In this document: positions 7,126 to 13,875 of the stretch, piece after piece | Layout of the letters: each line of letters begins with the position of its first letter | Position numbering within the stretch: position 1 is the stretch's first letter | Source of the DNA: JAZREA01 sp045660545 | Lineage (GTDB): Bacteria; Bacillota; Clostridia; Monoglobales; Firm-18 | Direction of reading: 5' to 3' | Assembly (NCBI GenBank): GCA_045660545.1 | Contig: JAZREA010000022.1 | Location: 1-14,280, forward strand | DNA: 14,280 nt | Notes under the pieces: generated by a model | The model's input: only the letters and a program-made list of their open reading frames with translations | The model's database searches: none | Told to the model about the DNA's origin: nothing | Made by a program: the position numbers and the translations under genes

Positions 7126-7980
7126 TTATTCTGCTGTTTCGTCAGCAAAAGAGCCGACAGGTGTGATAATAAGCTCCTTAGGTCTGATAACCTTAGCACC
7201 ATATACCTGGAGGCCTTTAATTGCCTTGCCAAAGTATTTCTCGGGCTTATATTCAGCAACCTCTGTAATCTGTTCAGCAAGAGTAATTGCTTTTCTTGTT
7301 CTGAAGATTATGTATTCACCGTTGGTCTCGTAAGCAGGGATGTTGTTGGACATTTCAACTTCCACATTAAATGTACGAAGCTTGCCCACAGCACCGCTTG
7401 TAAGAACCTTTGTATTGTCGGTATCAACAATCATCTTTGCAAGCATAAGCTTAGAAATAACGTTAGGCGAACATTCCATGTAAACTGTTTCGTTACGCGG
7501 AACCCCCGCTTTCCATATCAAAGCCAGCTGCGCCGCGATTATGTTGAGAATATTCGCAGACGATACAGAATTTACTACTTTCTGTACTGCTCCTTTTGTT
7601 CTTAGCGCCTCTTCATAGATAAAGCTGTCCATAGCCTGTGCAAGACCTGCAGCAGCTTCCTGTCTTTCAGCGTTCTCAAAATCAGCGACAGCCTGGGTGT
7701 CCTCGATTTTACCGATGTAAAAATGGAACGCCTTAGCCTGTGTGATTTCAAGCATTGTGCTCTGGTCGCCGATTCTTTCAAAATCGCCAAGACCTGTCTT
7801 GTCGTCATATTCAACGATTGTAGGTCTTGATACGCCAAGAACCTTAACCTTGTCGCCCTTGTTTTTTACTTCGCCTTCGTAGTCGCGGTTACATATTTTC
7901 GATGCAACCAAAACGTCATCGCGTTCTCTTATAAGTTTTTCCGCAAATAAAAGCGGTATAAAATTGCTGTGATTACTCAT
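7126..7980 (-). CDS. major capsid protein (HK97 fold, P22 coat-like group)
   Basis: 284 residues. The N-terminus 'SNFIPLLFAEKLIRERDDVL' and the following 'GDKVKVLGVSRPTIVEYD' are characteristic of short P22 gp5-like coat proteins of Firmicutes phages, where the early 'F.P..wa..ll' phrase and a 'GDTV.I......v.dy' strand recur. The middle (about 110-190) is the helical spine and P-domain, with 'GVPRNETVYMECSPNVISKL'. The C-terminal part 'EYKPEKYFGKAIKGLQVYGA' then 'KVIRPKELI' is the closing A-domain phrase. There is no protease gene in the operon, and a separate scaffold gene lies upstream, so assembly without prohead proteolysis is likely. It starts five bases after the scaffold stop with AAAGGATGAG as ribosome site. 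Confidence 0.88.
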   Translation of the reverse strand: MSNHSNFIPLLFAEKLIRERDDVLVASKICNRDYEGEVKNKGDKVKVLGVSRPTIVEYDDKTGLGDFERIGDQSTMLEITQAKAFHFYIGKIEDTQAVADFENAERQEAAAGLAQAMDSFIYEEALRTKGAVQKVVNSVSSANILNIIAAQLALIWKAGVPRNETVYMECSPNVISKLMLAKMIVDTDNTKVLTSGAVGKLRTFNVEVEMSNNIPAYETNGEYIIFRTRKAITLAEQITEVAEYKPEKYFGKAIKGLQVYGAKVIRPKELIITPVGSFADETAE

Positions 7981-7985
7981 TTAAC

Positions 7986-8837
7986 TCATCCTTTCTTCCA
8001 TTGTTTTTCTGATTTCATTATTGCGTCAAGATTTTGTCTTATTTCCTCTCTTGACATCTTCGCCACCTGCTCCTGTGTGAAAAATTCGGGGTTATTACCC
8101 TTTGTGTAATTTTTCGCGCTTCCGGGAGAGTAGCTTTTGTCTTCGGGTTTCTTTTCCTTCTGCATCCCCTTTAGCCTGCAATACTTTTTAACAGCATCGT
8201 CCAAAGGTATGTGCAAATCGGTTATAAATTCCCTGAAGTCTTCGTTCCCTACAAACTCGTCAAAGTCGTCTCCGACATTTTTCTTGTACCACGCCTCGGC
8301 GTTGTTAACCGCCTTTCGTGACACAATCTTAAAATACTTCTTAGACAACATATCGAGCTTGATTCGGTCAGTTTTGGTAAGCTTCGACTTTGGCTTGTCC
8401 GCCAAGGCTTCGTATTCTTCTACGATATCCTCGTCCGAGGTATCGTCATCGTTTAAAAACTCCAGAACTTCAAGCTTAATCTCCGCTTCCCTTTTGGACA
8501 CATCACCGTTTTTGTAATCTTCAAGAATTTTCTGACCGTTCTTGCCGTAATGGTCGCCAAGAGCTTTTAGCAACGATTCCCCGTCGCCTTCAAAATTCAT
8601 ACCTTCGGCCACAAGCTTACGAATTTCTTTATTTATCCTGACCTCTTCGGCATCTGCCTCTGTTTTTTCAAACTTTTTTAAATATCTGGCAGTTACCTTT
8701 TTCACGGCATCGTCAAGTTCTTGTTGATGTTCTTCCTGGGTATAAAGCTTTTCGGCCTTGTTATCGGCTGTTTTGTTTTCAGCTTTATTCTCAGGATTTT
8801 CGGTTGACTGTGTATTGTTTATGGATTCTGTATTCAT
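7986..8837 (-). CDS. capsid scaffolding protein
   Basis: 283 residues placed between portal and coat genes, the standard place for a scaffold that guides coat assembly and is then lost. The first 30 residues are a disordered Asn/Glu/Lys/Thr stretch. Residues about 33-130 are highly charged and helical (for example 'EEHQQELDDAVKKVTARYLK'), predicting coiled coil. The C-terminus is basic and helical, ending 'AIMKSEKQWKKG', as in P22-like scaffolds whose basic C-terminal helix binds coat. Overall Lys/Glu/Asp content is very high and only one Cys is seen. The start is well supported: GGGGAGG lies seven bases before the ATG. A DUF4355-type minor head protein is the same functional class. Confidence 0.82.
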   Translation of the reverse strand: MNTESINNTQSTENPENKAENKTADNKAEKLYTQEEHQQELDDAVKKVTARYLKKFEKTEADAEEVRINKEIRKLVAEGMNFEGDGESLLKALGDHYGKNGQKILEDYKNGDVSKREAEIKLEVLEFLNDDDTSDEDIVEEYEALADKPKSKLTKTDRIKLDMLSKKYFKIVSRKAVNNAEAWYKKNVGDDFDEFVGNEDFREFITDLHIPLDDAVKKYCRLKGMQKEKKPEDKSYSPGSAKNYTKGNNPEFFTQEQVAKMSREEIRQNLDAIMKSEKQWKKG

Positions 8838-8849
8838 TACAAAACCTCC

Positions 8850-8917
8850 CCGCTTAAAGTCCGTCGACTATATACTCCGTTTATTCGGCCCGTCGGCACC
8901 CCGTTTATAGCCCGTCG
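8850..8917. repeat. three imperfect repeats in the portal-scaffold gap
   Basis: The 101-bp gap between portal and scaffold has no ORF worth calling but holds three copies of the plus-strand pattern CCGYTTA, four to six bases, CCGTCG. CCGTCG lies at 8861-8866, 8890-8895 and 8912-8917; the partner word lies at 8850, 8877 and 8901. Unit spacing is 29 and 22 bp. The last codons of portal carry the opposite word (minus CCGTCG at 8947-8942), so the RNA can pair with any of the three copies. The copy nearest the scaffold merges into its ribosome site. Confidence 0.65.
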
Positions 8918-8938
8918 GCAATATTATGTAAAACGTCT

Positions 8939-10663
8939 TTACGACGGATTACTCATCTGTCCCTGTATAAGCTCTCTTAAAGCATCAGGGTTTTGTATGT
9001 ACTGCGAAGCTTCTTCCGGACTCATGTTAGCAACAAGTGAATCAATATCAGGCGTGTTCGCATTAACCATTTCATTTGCCACAGCGTCCACATCTATTTC
9101 GGGCGCTTCCGCTTGCGGTGTTTGCTGTTTTGCCTTTTCCTGTTCCATAAGCTTTTGTAGCTTTTTCTTAGGCAGTACCCCGTTGTCAGGCAAAAGTTCT
9201 ATAAACATATCAAAAGTTATATATTTTGCCATAAGCATATTTTGTAAGGTTTCCTCTGCTATTACCGCGCTCCACCTTTCGGAAGGGCCAACATCAATAC
9301 GCACCTTTACCTTAAGCTTTTTAAAAGCTTCTTCGGAAACATAGTATATATGTCTCTCGCCTTCTTCATCCTTTGCGACGATTTCCTTTTCCCCGCTTCG
9401 GCTGTGCCATATCTCCATCCATATTCGTGCAATATCTTCTACAAAGTCAAAGTACCTGCGCCTGTTACGCTCCAAAGGCACCTGAGACTGTTGCATCGTT
9501 GCAAGTATCGCTCGTCCCGATGTCTTCGTCGGGTCTACACTTCCCAAAGCACTGTCGTTAGCTCCGTTTAAGTCTTTGGTCAAATCAATAGCCTGTTGGA
9601 ACATCGAAAAAGCCGCAGCTGATATCTCTCCGGGATTCGCATACGAAAGTATATCCCTGGCGGATATATCTGTTCCGTGGTATGCAATAGCCGTTCCTAC
9701 GTTTGTGTCGGGCGTATCAATAAAATCTTCGTTATACACCATTTTGGGAAAAGACGAATAGCTCGTGCTCGTCATAATCATCGACGCAATCGTGTTTATG
9801 TAATTTTGGTTGTCAATCATTGCCGTTACATCAGAAACACCGAAAAACGAATTCTTTTGCAATTCCCAGTCAAATTTCGCTATCGGATAAATAGACATGT
9901 TCGTGGGCGCTTCTTCAACATACACACAATTTCTCGTAGACTTACGGCAAAATACCTTGCCGTCCTTTTTGAAGTACTTAAGTAAAACGGTGGTCTTACC
10001 ATAATCTTCAATTTCGATTTTAGCGCTGTCCCCCGCCTTGTAGGTTGTTTCCTCGTCGTCCCCGATGCCGTCAATGTCATAATCCTCGAGCTTGTTAAGC
10101 CCGTCCGCTTTTGCTCTGCGCGCCTCTTCCTTAACAAGCTCTGTCGGACGACGGTATGCGATTATAATATACGTCAGCTGCTGTATGCCTGCGCAGTTCG
10201 GGTCTGCAGGATATATGTCCGCTCCGTCTATTTGCTCAAACTTCAGCTCCTTTTCGTCCTCGTCATAATAAAAATGCGCAAAGCCGTTGCCCGTAACAGC
10301 CCCGTCAAGTACAACCTCTTCCATATTTCGGTCCATTTTCAGAGTTTCCCACAGCTCACCGGCATAGTCCGTCAGTTTCGATGCAACCTGTACAAGCTCC
10401 ATTATGTGGTCGCCCTCACGATTTCCGCATTGGTATAAAATTTGCGTTGTTTTGTCAAATATCTGGGAAATCTTATAATTAAGCACCGGCTTAATAACGT
10501 TAAACACAGGCGTAGGCAATCCCTCGCTTTTGGTGTTTCCCCATTGGTCACCCTGTAAAAACCTGTAATTTCTGTCAATGGTGTTAAAATAGCCTATTCT
10601 TGTCTTATAGTTAATGCCGTTTTGGTACTGTTGCCACTCGTTTGTGTATTCGTTATTTTTCAT
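8939..10663 (-). CDS. portal protein
   Basis: About 574 residues. The portal is the dodecameric ring at one capsid vertex through which DNA enters and leaves. Recognisable phrases are 'RFLQGDQWG' near residue 37, 'PTPVFNVIKPVLNYKISQI' (about 51-69), 'VLDGAVTGNGFAHFYYDEDE' (about 118-137), and the C-terminal 'LGSVDPTKTSGRAILATMQQ' and 'ERNRRRYFDFVEDIARIWME', all typical of P22-like portals in Firmicutes phages. The last about 70 residues are Gln/Glu/Ala rich with low complexity, like the barrel and tail of this family. I start at ATG 10663-10661, which overlaps the upstream stop as TGATG; a TTG one codon earlier is also possible. GGAG at 10673-10676 serves either. The gene follows terL and the small membrane protein. 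Confidence 0.9.
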   Translation of the reverse strand: MKNNEYTNEWQQYQNGINYKTRIGYFNTIDRNYRFLQGDQWGNTKSEGLPTPVFNVIKPVLNYKISQIFDKTTQILYQCGNREGDHIMELVQVASKLTDYAGELWETLKMDRNMEEVVLDGAVTGNGFAHFYYDEDEKELKFEQIDGADIYPADPNCAGIQQLTYIIIAYRRPTELVKEEARRAKADGLNKLEDYDIDGIGDDEETTYKAGDSAKIEIEDYGKTTVLLKYFKKDGKVFCRKSTRNCVYVEEAPTNMSIYPIAKFDWELQKNSFFGVSDVTAMIDNQNYINTIASMIMTSTSYSSFPKMVYNEDFIDTPDTNVGTAIAYHGTDISARDILSYANPGEISAAAFSMFQQAIDLTKDLNGANDSALGSVDPTKTSGRAILATMQQSQVPLERNRRRYFDFVEDIARIWMEIWHSRSGEKEIVAKDEEGERHIYYVSEEAFKKLKVKVRIDVGPSERWSAVIAEETLQNMLMAKYITFDMFIELLPDNGVLPKKKLQKLMEQEKAKQQTPQAEAPEIDVDAVANEMVNANTPDIDSLVANMSPEEASQYIQNPDALRELIQGQMSNPS

Positions 10664-10884
10664 CAATCATCGCTCCGTCTCTTATCACGATTTCTGTAGT
10701 CAAGGATGCTCGCCATCCCTTTGTTGTACCGCTTTTCTGTTTCTGTCGGTTCCTTTGACTTTTTACTCGCCGGTATAATTTTTTCAGGCTTACTGCCCTT
10801 TTGCACTCTAAGGCCGTCTTTGAATCCCTGACGGTATATCAAAAAACCGATAATTACGCCTATAACACAAAAAATAGTTGTCAT
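10663..10884 (-). CDS. small N-terminally membrane-anchored phage protein
   Basis: 73 residues, family not recognised. Residues 3-17 (IFCVIGVIIGFLIY) form one hydrophobic segment followed by a basic stretch, so it is probably a signal-anchored protein with a cytoplasmic, very Lys/Arg/Asp-rich tail (ending RNRDKRRSDD). It is tightly placed: the ribosome site GGAGGT is formed by the last codons of terL, its ATG is four bases after the terL stop, and its stop overlaps the portal start as TGATG. Translational coupling of all three is likely. A function in packaging, assembly at the membrane or lysis cannot be decided from sequence. Confidence 0.65.
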   Translation of the reverse strand: MTTIFCVIGVIIGFLIYRQGFKDGLRVQKGSKPEKIIPASKKSKEPTETEKRYNKGMASILDYRNRDKRRSDD

Positions 10885-10888
10885 ATCA

Positions 10889-12238
10889 TTACCTCCGTAA
10901 AAATTTAGTTACATCATCACCCTCAAACGGATTTTTCTTCTTTGGCTTTTGGAAATCAAAGTCATAGTTTTTATTTCCCTTGGGGTTTGCGTTTGGTCTG
11001 TAATGCATTACTGCAAAATACCTGAGAGCATCAGGTAAATGTGTTATGTCATGCGGCTGCGTTGCACAGTCGTTAGGGTTTTTCTCGTCAACCTGTATGC
11101 TTGAAAGGTGCTTGATTATCTGCGTACAGGTGTTAAATATTCGTAGTTTAACCTCGCCCCTTTGGTTTGGTTTTAGCATTTCCTTAATACAAGCCCAGCC
11201 GGCAACACGGTTGTTGTCCGACTTTTGTATTTTAAGTCCGCCCTGGCGGAACAGTTCAGCTCTGCTCTTACCGCTTTCTTGTGAGCGAGACCACAAGTCA
11301 GGTGGCGCATATGTCGTATATATGGTTTCGTCGCTCGACAAATCGGTTGCCTTTTCTGCCGCATCGGTTATAATCATGTCCTTTTGTGCCATTTCTCTGT
11401 ACACATAACATTCTCCTAAGGAGTTAACCGCTACCCAAAGTACCGCAAAGCAGTCAAGCCCGTAGTCAATAGTCCGGTATCTTCGCCAGTCTGCCGGGAT
11501 TTCAAAAGGCTCGCACACATGTTTTTCGCGGTCAAATTCATCAAAGAAGAAACCTCCCTCAATATCCCAGTCCCCATAGCGGAGCGCTCGTTTCTCTTTT
11601 TCAGACAAGTTTTCAAGCCTTGTAAGATACGTCGGGTCGTTTTTCATCAAAACCCAGTTATCGTCAATTTTTGAGGGTATAAATATTCTTGTTCCCGTTT
11701 CAAACTTATGTACCTTGTTGGGCGGACCGATTTCAATAAACCGTTCCTTCACCCAGGTATGCCCTACGCCTCCGGGGTTTGTAGAAGATTTTACCGACCT
11801 CGGGTACGGCATTGTACCTCTTAAACGGGAAATCATATATGTATATACGTCTTCCGAAAAGTGCGTAAGCTCGTCAAAGCGTATCACATCAAATTCTGCG
11901 GACTGATAGTTATACACATCAGCCACGTTGTCGCAATATCCAAAGTCTATTACACTGCCGTTTATAAAGGTCATAGAGTGCTTGGAAGAATTATATTTGT
12001 ATAGCGTTCTCGGTAATATCTCCAAAGCGGTTCTTATAATCGACATCTCAAGCTGCGGGAAGGTCCTACGAAATATAATCTGCTTCGACTTCGGATACTT
12101 CATAGCATATATAAATGCGTCAAGGACTTGTCCGTGAGACTTACCGCCACCCGCGGCACCGCCAAAAAGCACCTCGTCAGCTTTTGAGTTAACAAAAAGC
12201 TGTTGCTTAGGCATAAGGTAAATATTTACATCAGCCAT
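10889..12238 (-). CDS. terL: terminase large subunit
   Basis: 449 residues, the ATPase and nuclease that pumps and cuts phage DNA at the portal. Walker A is GGAAGGGKS (residues 26-34). Walker B is 'FDVIRFDELTHF' with D122-E123. The coupling motif is SSTNPGG (151-157). The C-terminal RNase H-like nuclease has its first aspartate in 'RTIDYGLD' (D258) and a later one in 'LPDALRYFAV' (D403). Length and order fit the Terminase_6 type. It starts within the end of the small subunit gene, overlapping it by eight bases (stop TGA at 12233-12231), which is usual for terminase pairs. The C-terminal 30 residues are Lys/Asn rich, perhaps the portal-binding tail. No key residue seems missing. Confidence 0.95.
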   Translation of the reverse strand: MADVNIYLMPKQQLFVNSKADEVLFGGAAGGGKSHGQVLDAFIYAMKYPKSKQIIFRRTFPQLEMSIIRTALEILPRTLYKYNSSKHSMTFINGSVIDFGYCDNVADVYNYQSAEFDVIRFDELTHFSEDVYTYMISRLRGTMPYPRSVKSSTNPGGVGHTWVKERFIEIGPPNKVHKFETGTRIFIPSKIDDNWVLMKNDPTYLTRLENLSEKEKRALRYGDWDIEGGFFFDEFDREKHVCEPFEIPADWRRYRTIDYGLDCFAVLWVAVNSLGECYVYREMAQKDMIITDAAEKATDLSSDETIYTTYAPPDLWSRSQESGKSRAELFRQGGLKIQKSDNNRVAGWACIKEMLKPNQRGEVKLRIFNTCTQIIKHLSSIQVDEKNPNDCATQPHDITHLPDALRYFAVMHYRPNANPKGNKNYDFDFQKPKKKNPFEGDDVTKFLRR

Positions 12239-12638
12239 TAAAATCAGACTCTTCCATTGTTCTTACGTTGATGTTAACTGTGTTTTCGCTTTCCATGTCA
12301 ACCTTGGACACCGCGTTGTCCCCCGCTCTGTCCAAAATATCCTTTGCGGCATCAAACCTCGCTTTTGCACTTTGGCTGTTTTGCATAATGTCAAGTATCG
12401 TTTGAATGGCTGCAGGAGCATAGTCTTTGTACACTTCTTTTCGGTACCACTCCAGCGCCTTTCTAAACTCCTCGTTATGGCGCATCCAGTTGTATATGGT
12501 CTTTTCCGACACGCCTACTTCTTCTGCAATTTCCTTTTGCTGCATCTTGCAGTTTATAAGAAGCTCAATAGCTTTAATCTGTTTGTTATTCAGTCTAAAT
12601 TTATCGTTTTTAAATATCTTAAACTGTGCAGTTTTCAT
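12231..12638 (-). CDS. terS: terminase small subunit
   Basis: 135 residues from ATG 12638-12636. The N-terminal third is a helix-turn-helix DNA-binding domain: 'LNNKQIKAIELLINCKMQQ', then KEIAEEVGVSEKTIYNWMR, the usual form in Firmicutes phage TerS. It would recognise the packaging site and load the large subunit. Residues about 70-115 (DIMQNSQSAKARFDAAKDIL) are the oligomerisation helices. The reading frame is open to an upstream ATG at 12707, which would add 23 residues, but that ATG has no ribosome site, whereas AGAAAGGAAG precedes the chosen one, at a long distance (12 bases). The leader also contains a small hairpin (GCACT/AGTGC, 12691-12673). The late promoter lies about 100 bases upstream. 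Confidence 0.85.
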   Translation of the reverse strand: MKTAQFKIFKNDKFRLNNKQIKAIELLINCKMQQKEIAEEVGVSEKTIYNWMRHNEEFRKALEWYRKEVYKDYAPAAIQTILDIMQNSQSAKARFDAAKDILDRAGDNAVSKVDMESENTVNINVRTMEESDFNG

Positions 12639-12738
12639 CCCTTTAACACACTTCCTTTCTGTAAATATTTTTGCACTTCTGCTTTTAGTGCCTAAATTTA
12701 CGCCCATTTTTTAGGTGCATCATTAGGAAATGATTTTT

Positions 12739-12767
12739 ATAATACAAATTAACTCCCGCTGTCTCAA
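12739..12767 (-). promoter_or_regulatory. late operon promoter, sigma-A type
   Basis: On the minus strand TTGAGA (12767-12762), 17-bp spacer, TATTAT (12744-12739), each five of six to consensus. It lies right after an intrinsic terminator and before terS, with no competing gene, and nothing else in the 194-bp gap looks as good. Transcription should start near 12732 and run through the packaging, head, tail and lysis genes. Confidence 0.75.
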
Positions 12768-12783
12768 ACGGAAATTAACGGAA
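12767..12783 (-). promoter_or_regulatory. direct repeat next to the late -35 box, candidate regulator site
   Basis: TTCCGTT occurs twice on the minus strand (12783-12777 and 12773-12767), start to start 10 bp, about one helical turn. The second copy touches the first base of the -35 hexamer. Such geometry suits a regulator binding one DNA face beside RNA polymerase. The binding protein is unknown. Confidence 0.5.
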
Positions 12784-12823
12784 TTTTCGCGTTTTCTCTC
12801 ACTACTTATATATTTTTAAGCAA

Positions 12824-12857
12824 TAAAAAACAGCTAAGCCTTTTTCAGCTTAACTGT
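12824..12857 (-). terminator. intrinsic terminator before the late operon
   Basis: Minus-strand RNA ACAGUUAAGC (12857-12848), loop UGAAAAAG, GCUUAGCUGU (12839-12830), then UUUUUUAUU. Ten pairs with one G-U and a clear U-run. It separates the small genes upstream from the late promoter. Confidence 0.9.
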
Positions 12858-12901
12858 ATTATAAAATATTTACCCCCTCAGTTACCGGCAAATTTTACAA
12901 T

Positions 12902-13171
12902 TCATTTTTCCCAGGTTTCATATAGCTTTTTGCGCATTTCACATAAGGATTTTACGGTCAAAAAATTTTCGTCCGCTATACGTTCAAGAGACTTTTTGTC
13001 ATTTGTCAGAACCTCAAACAAGGCGGTAGAATTATCCCCGCCTATTTTCTCACACATATCTTTGATTTTCCTCTGCACCTTTGCAGGCTGATTCTTAAAG
13101 TCCATGCAGGTAAAGTATATAAGCCCCTGCTTGTTGTATGGTAGTCTTATGCCCCGCTTTTTCTTGAACAT
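12902..13171 (-). CDS. small basic phage protein before the late operon
   Basis: 89 residues from ATG 13171-13169; AAGGGGTG lies about six to eight bases upstream. A GTG three codons earlier is less likely because it sits inside the ribosome site. It begins 'MFKKKRGIRLPYNKQGLIYF' and ends with a helical part, 'SLERIADENFLTVKSLCEMR', which has the rhythm of a helix-turn-helix, though without a clear family match. The last gene before a late promoter is often a late-gene activator (ArpU-like or sigma-like) in Firmicutes phages, so a regulator is possible but unproven. It is followed by a strong terminator. Confidence 0.6.
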   Translation of the reverse strand: MFKKKRGIRLPYNKQGLIYFTCMDFKNQPAKVQRKIKDMCEKIGGDNSTALFEVLTNDKKSLERIADENFLTVKSLCEMRKKLYETWEK

Positions 13172-13192
13172 TATCAACACCCCTTATATGTA

Positions 13193-13390
13193 TCAGTCGT
13201 TGTCCTGTTTGTTTTGCACCACCTGCGCAAGTAAATTGCATCTTCCGTTTTTCCTCTGAGGACATCTTTTTATAGGGATTCGCACCTTGTATCCTTCTAT
13301 GGATTTATTTACGCTTCCGTCGCAGAAATATTCCACACCGTATGGACAGTTGTTTGTTAGCCATCTTTTTTTGAAATCAAAATCGTCCAC
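13193..13390 (-). CDS. small four-cysteine phage protein
   Basis: 65 residues starting with GTG (13390-13388); GGGAGTGAT at 13396-13404 is the ribosome site and lies over the previous gene's end. Cysteines at residues 15, 23, 43 and 50 form two pairs (CPYGVEYFC and CPQRKNGRC), which suggests metal binding, perhaps a small zinc-ribbon-like fold. I do not recognise the family. It sits in a run of tightly packed small genes. Confidence 0.6.
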   Translation of the reverse strand: MDDFDFKKRWLTNNCPYGVEYFCDGSVNKSIEGYKVRIPIKRCPQRKNGRCNLLAQVVQNKQDND

Positions 13391-13396
13391 TTTTTA

Positions 13397-13597
13397 TCAC
13401 TCCCGTTCGCACAAAGCATCTATTGTCTCATTTTTGTTTTTGTTTATCTTTTTAATCGCCCTTAGGCACGAAGACATTTCCGCATTATCTTTTTCAAGTC
13501 CTTCAATGTTGTTTCCAATACGTTCCATAAGAATTTTAACCGCCTTTACTTCTTCGTTCAGCTCGATAATCTTTCCTATCGCCTCATTAAAGCTCAT
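13397..13597 (-). CDS. small coiled-coil phage protein
   Basis: 66 residues, almost all helical, with a heptad pattern of Ile/Leu/Val from about residue 5 to 50 (IIELNEEVKAVKILMERIGN). It is charged and has two cysteines. No function can be assigned. Its ATG overlaps the stop of the Lar-like gene as ATGA, and GGGAGA precedes it, so it is likely translated together with that gene. Confidence 0.6.
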   Translation of the reverse strand: MSFNEAIGKIIELNEEVKAVKILMERIGNNIEGLEKDNAEMSSCLRAIKKINKNKNETIDALCERE

Positions 13598-13827
13598 TCT
13601 CCCTTACCCCCTCTTTCTTTTGGTGTGCGTGTGTTCCATTTCTCAATAATATAATCTTGTAATGCTGTTTCCGAAGGTTCATCCAATGCATTCAAGTCAG
13701 CCGACATCATAGCTCCGCATCGCGAACACTCAATTGCTTTTATTGTCGGTTTCATAAATTTCACCGTATGAAATCTAATATACAACATATCTGCCCCACA
13801 AAAAGGACAAGCCTTTAATTCATCCAT
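13594..13827 (-). CDS. Lar-like restriction alleviation zinc-ribbon protein
   Basis: 77 residues. It starts 'MDELKACPFCGADM', has a second knuckle 'CSRCGAMMSAD' and ends with 'IIEKWNTRTP'. This CPFC...C..CGA...WN.R layout defines the Lar restriction-alleviation family of phages and prophages. Rac prophage Lar modulates EcoK type I restriction and modification; for most relatives the role is only presumed. The two Cys pairs should bind one zinc. The ATG is eight bases from GGGAGGT. It lies next to a PAPS-reductase-like gene, which may be linked to nucleic acid or sulfur chemistry. Confidence 0.8.
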   Translation of the reverse strand: MDELKACPFCGADMLYIRFHTVKFMKPTIKAIECSRCGAMMSADLNALDEPSETALQDYIIEKWNTRTPKERGGKGE

Positions 13828-13875
13828 TATCGTTTACCTCCCTTTTGAATTGCGATTTTATTGGCAAAATCCCCA

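Noticed and set aside
6823..7605. 260-codon open frame on the plus strand opposite the coat and decoration genes
   Set aside because: It is antisense to two well-supported genes, has a composition typical of a shadow frame (runs of Cys, Ser, Phe), no ribosome site and no family resemblance.
8850..8917. Repeats as a CRISPR array
   Set aside because: Units are only about 20 bases, diverged, with spacing of 22 and 29 bp and no unique spacers, and no cas gene is near.
12639..12707. N-terminal 23-residue extension of the small terminase
   Set aside because: No ribosome site before the upstream ATG, and the segment reads like an untranslated leader with a ribosome site and small hairpin; kept only as a possibility.
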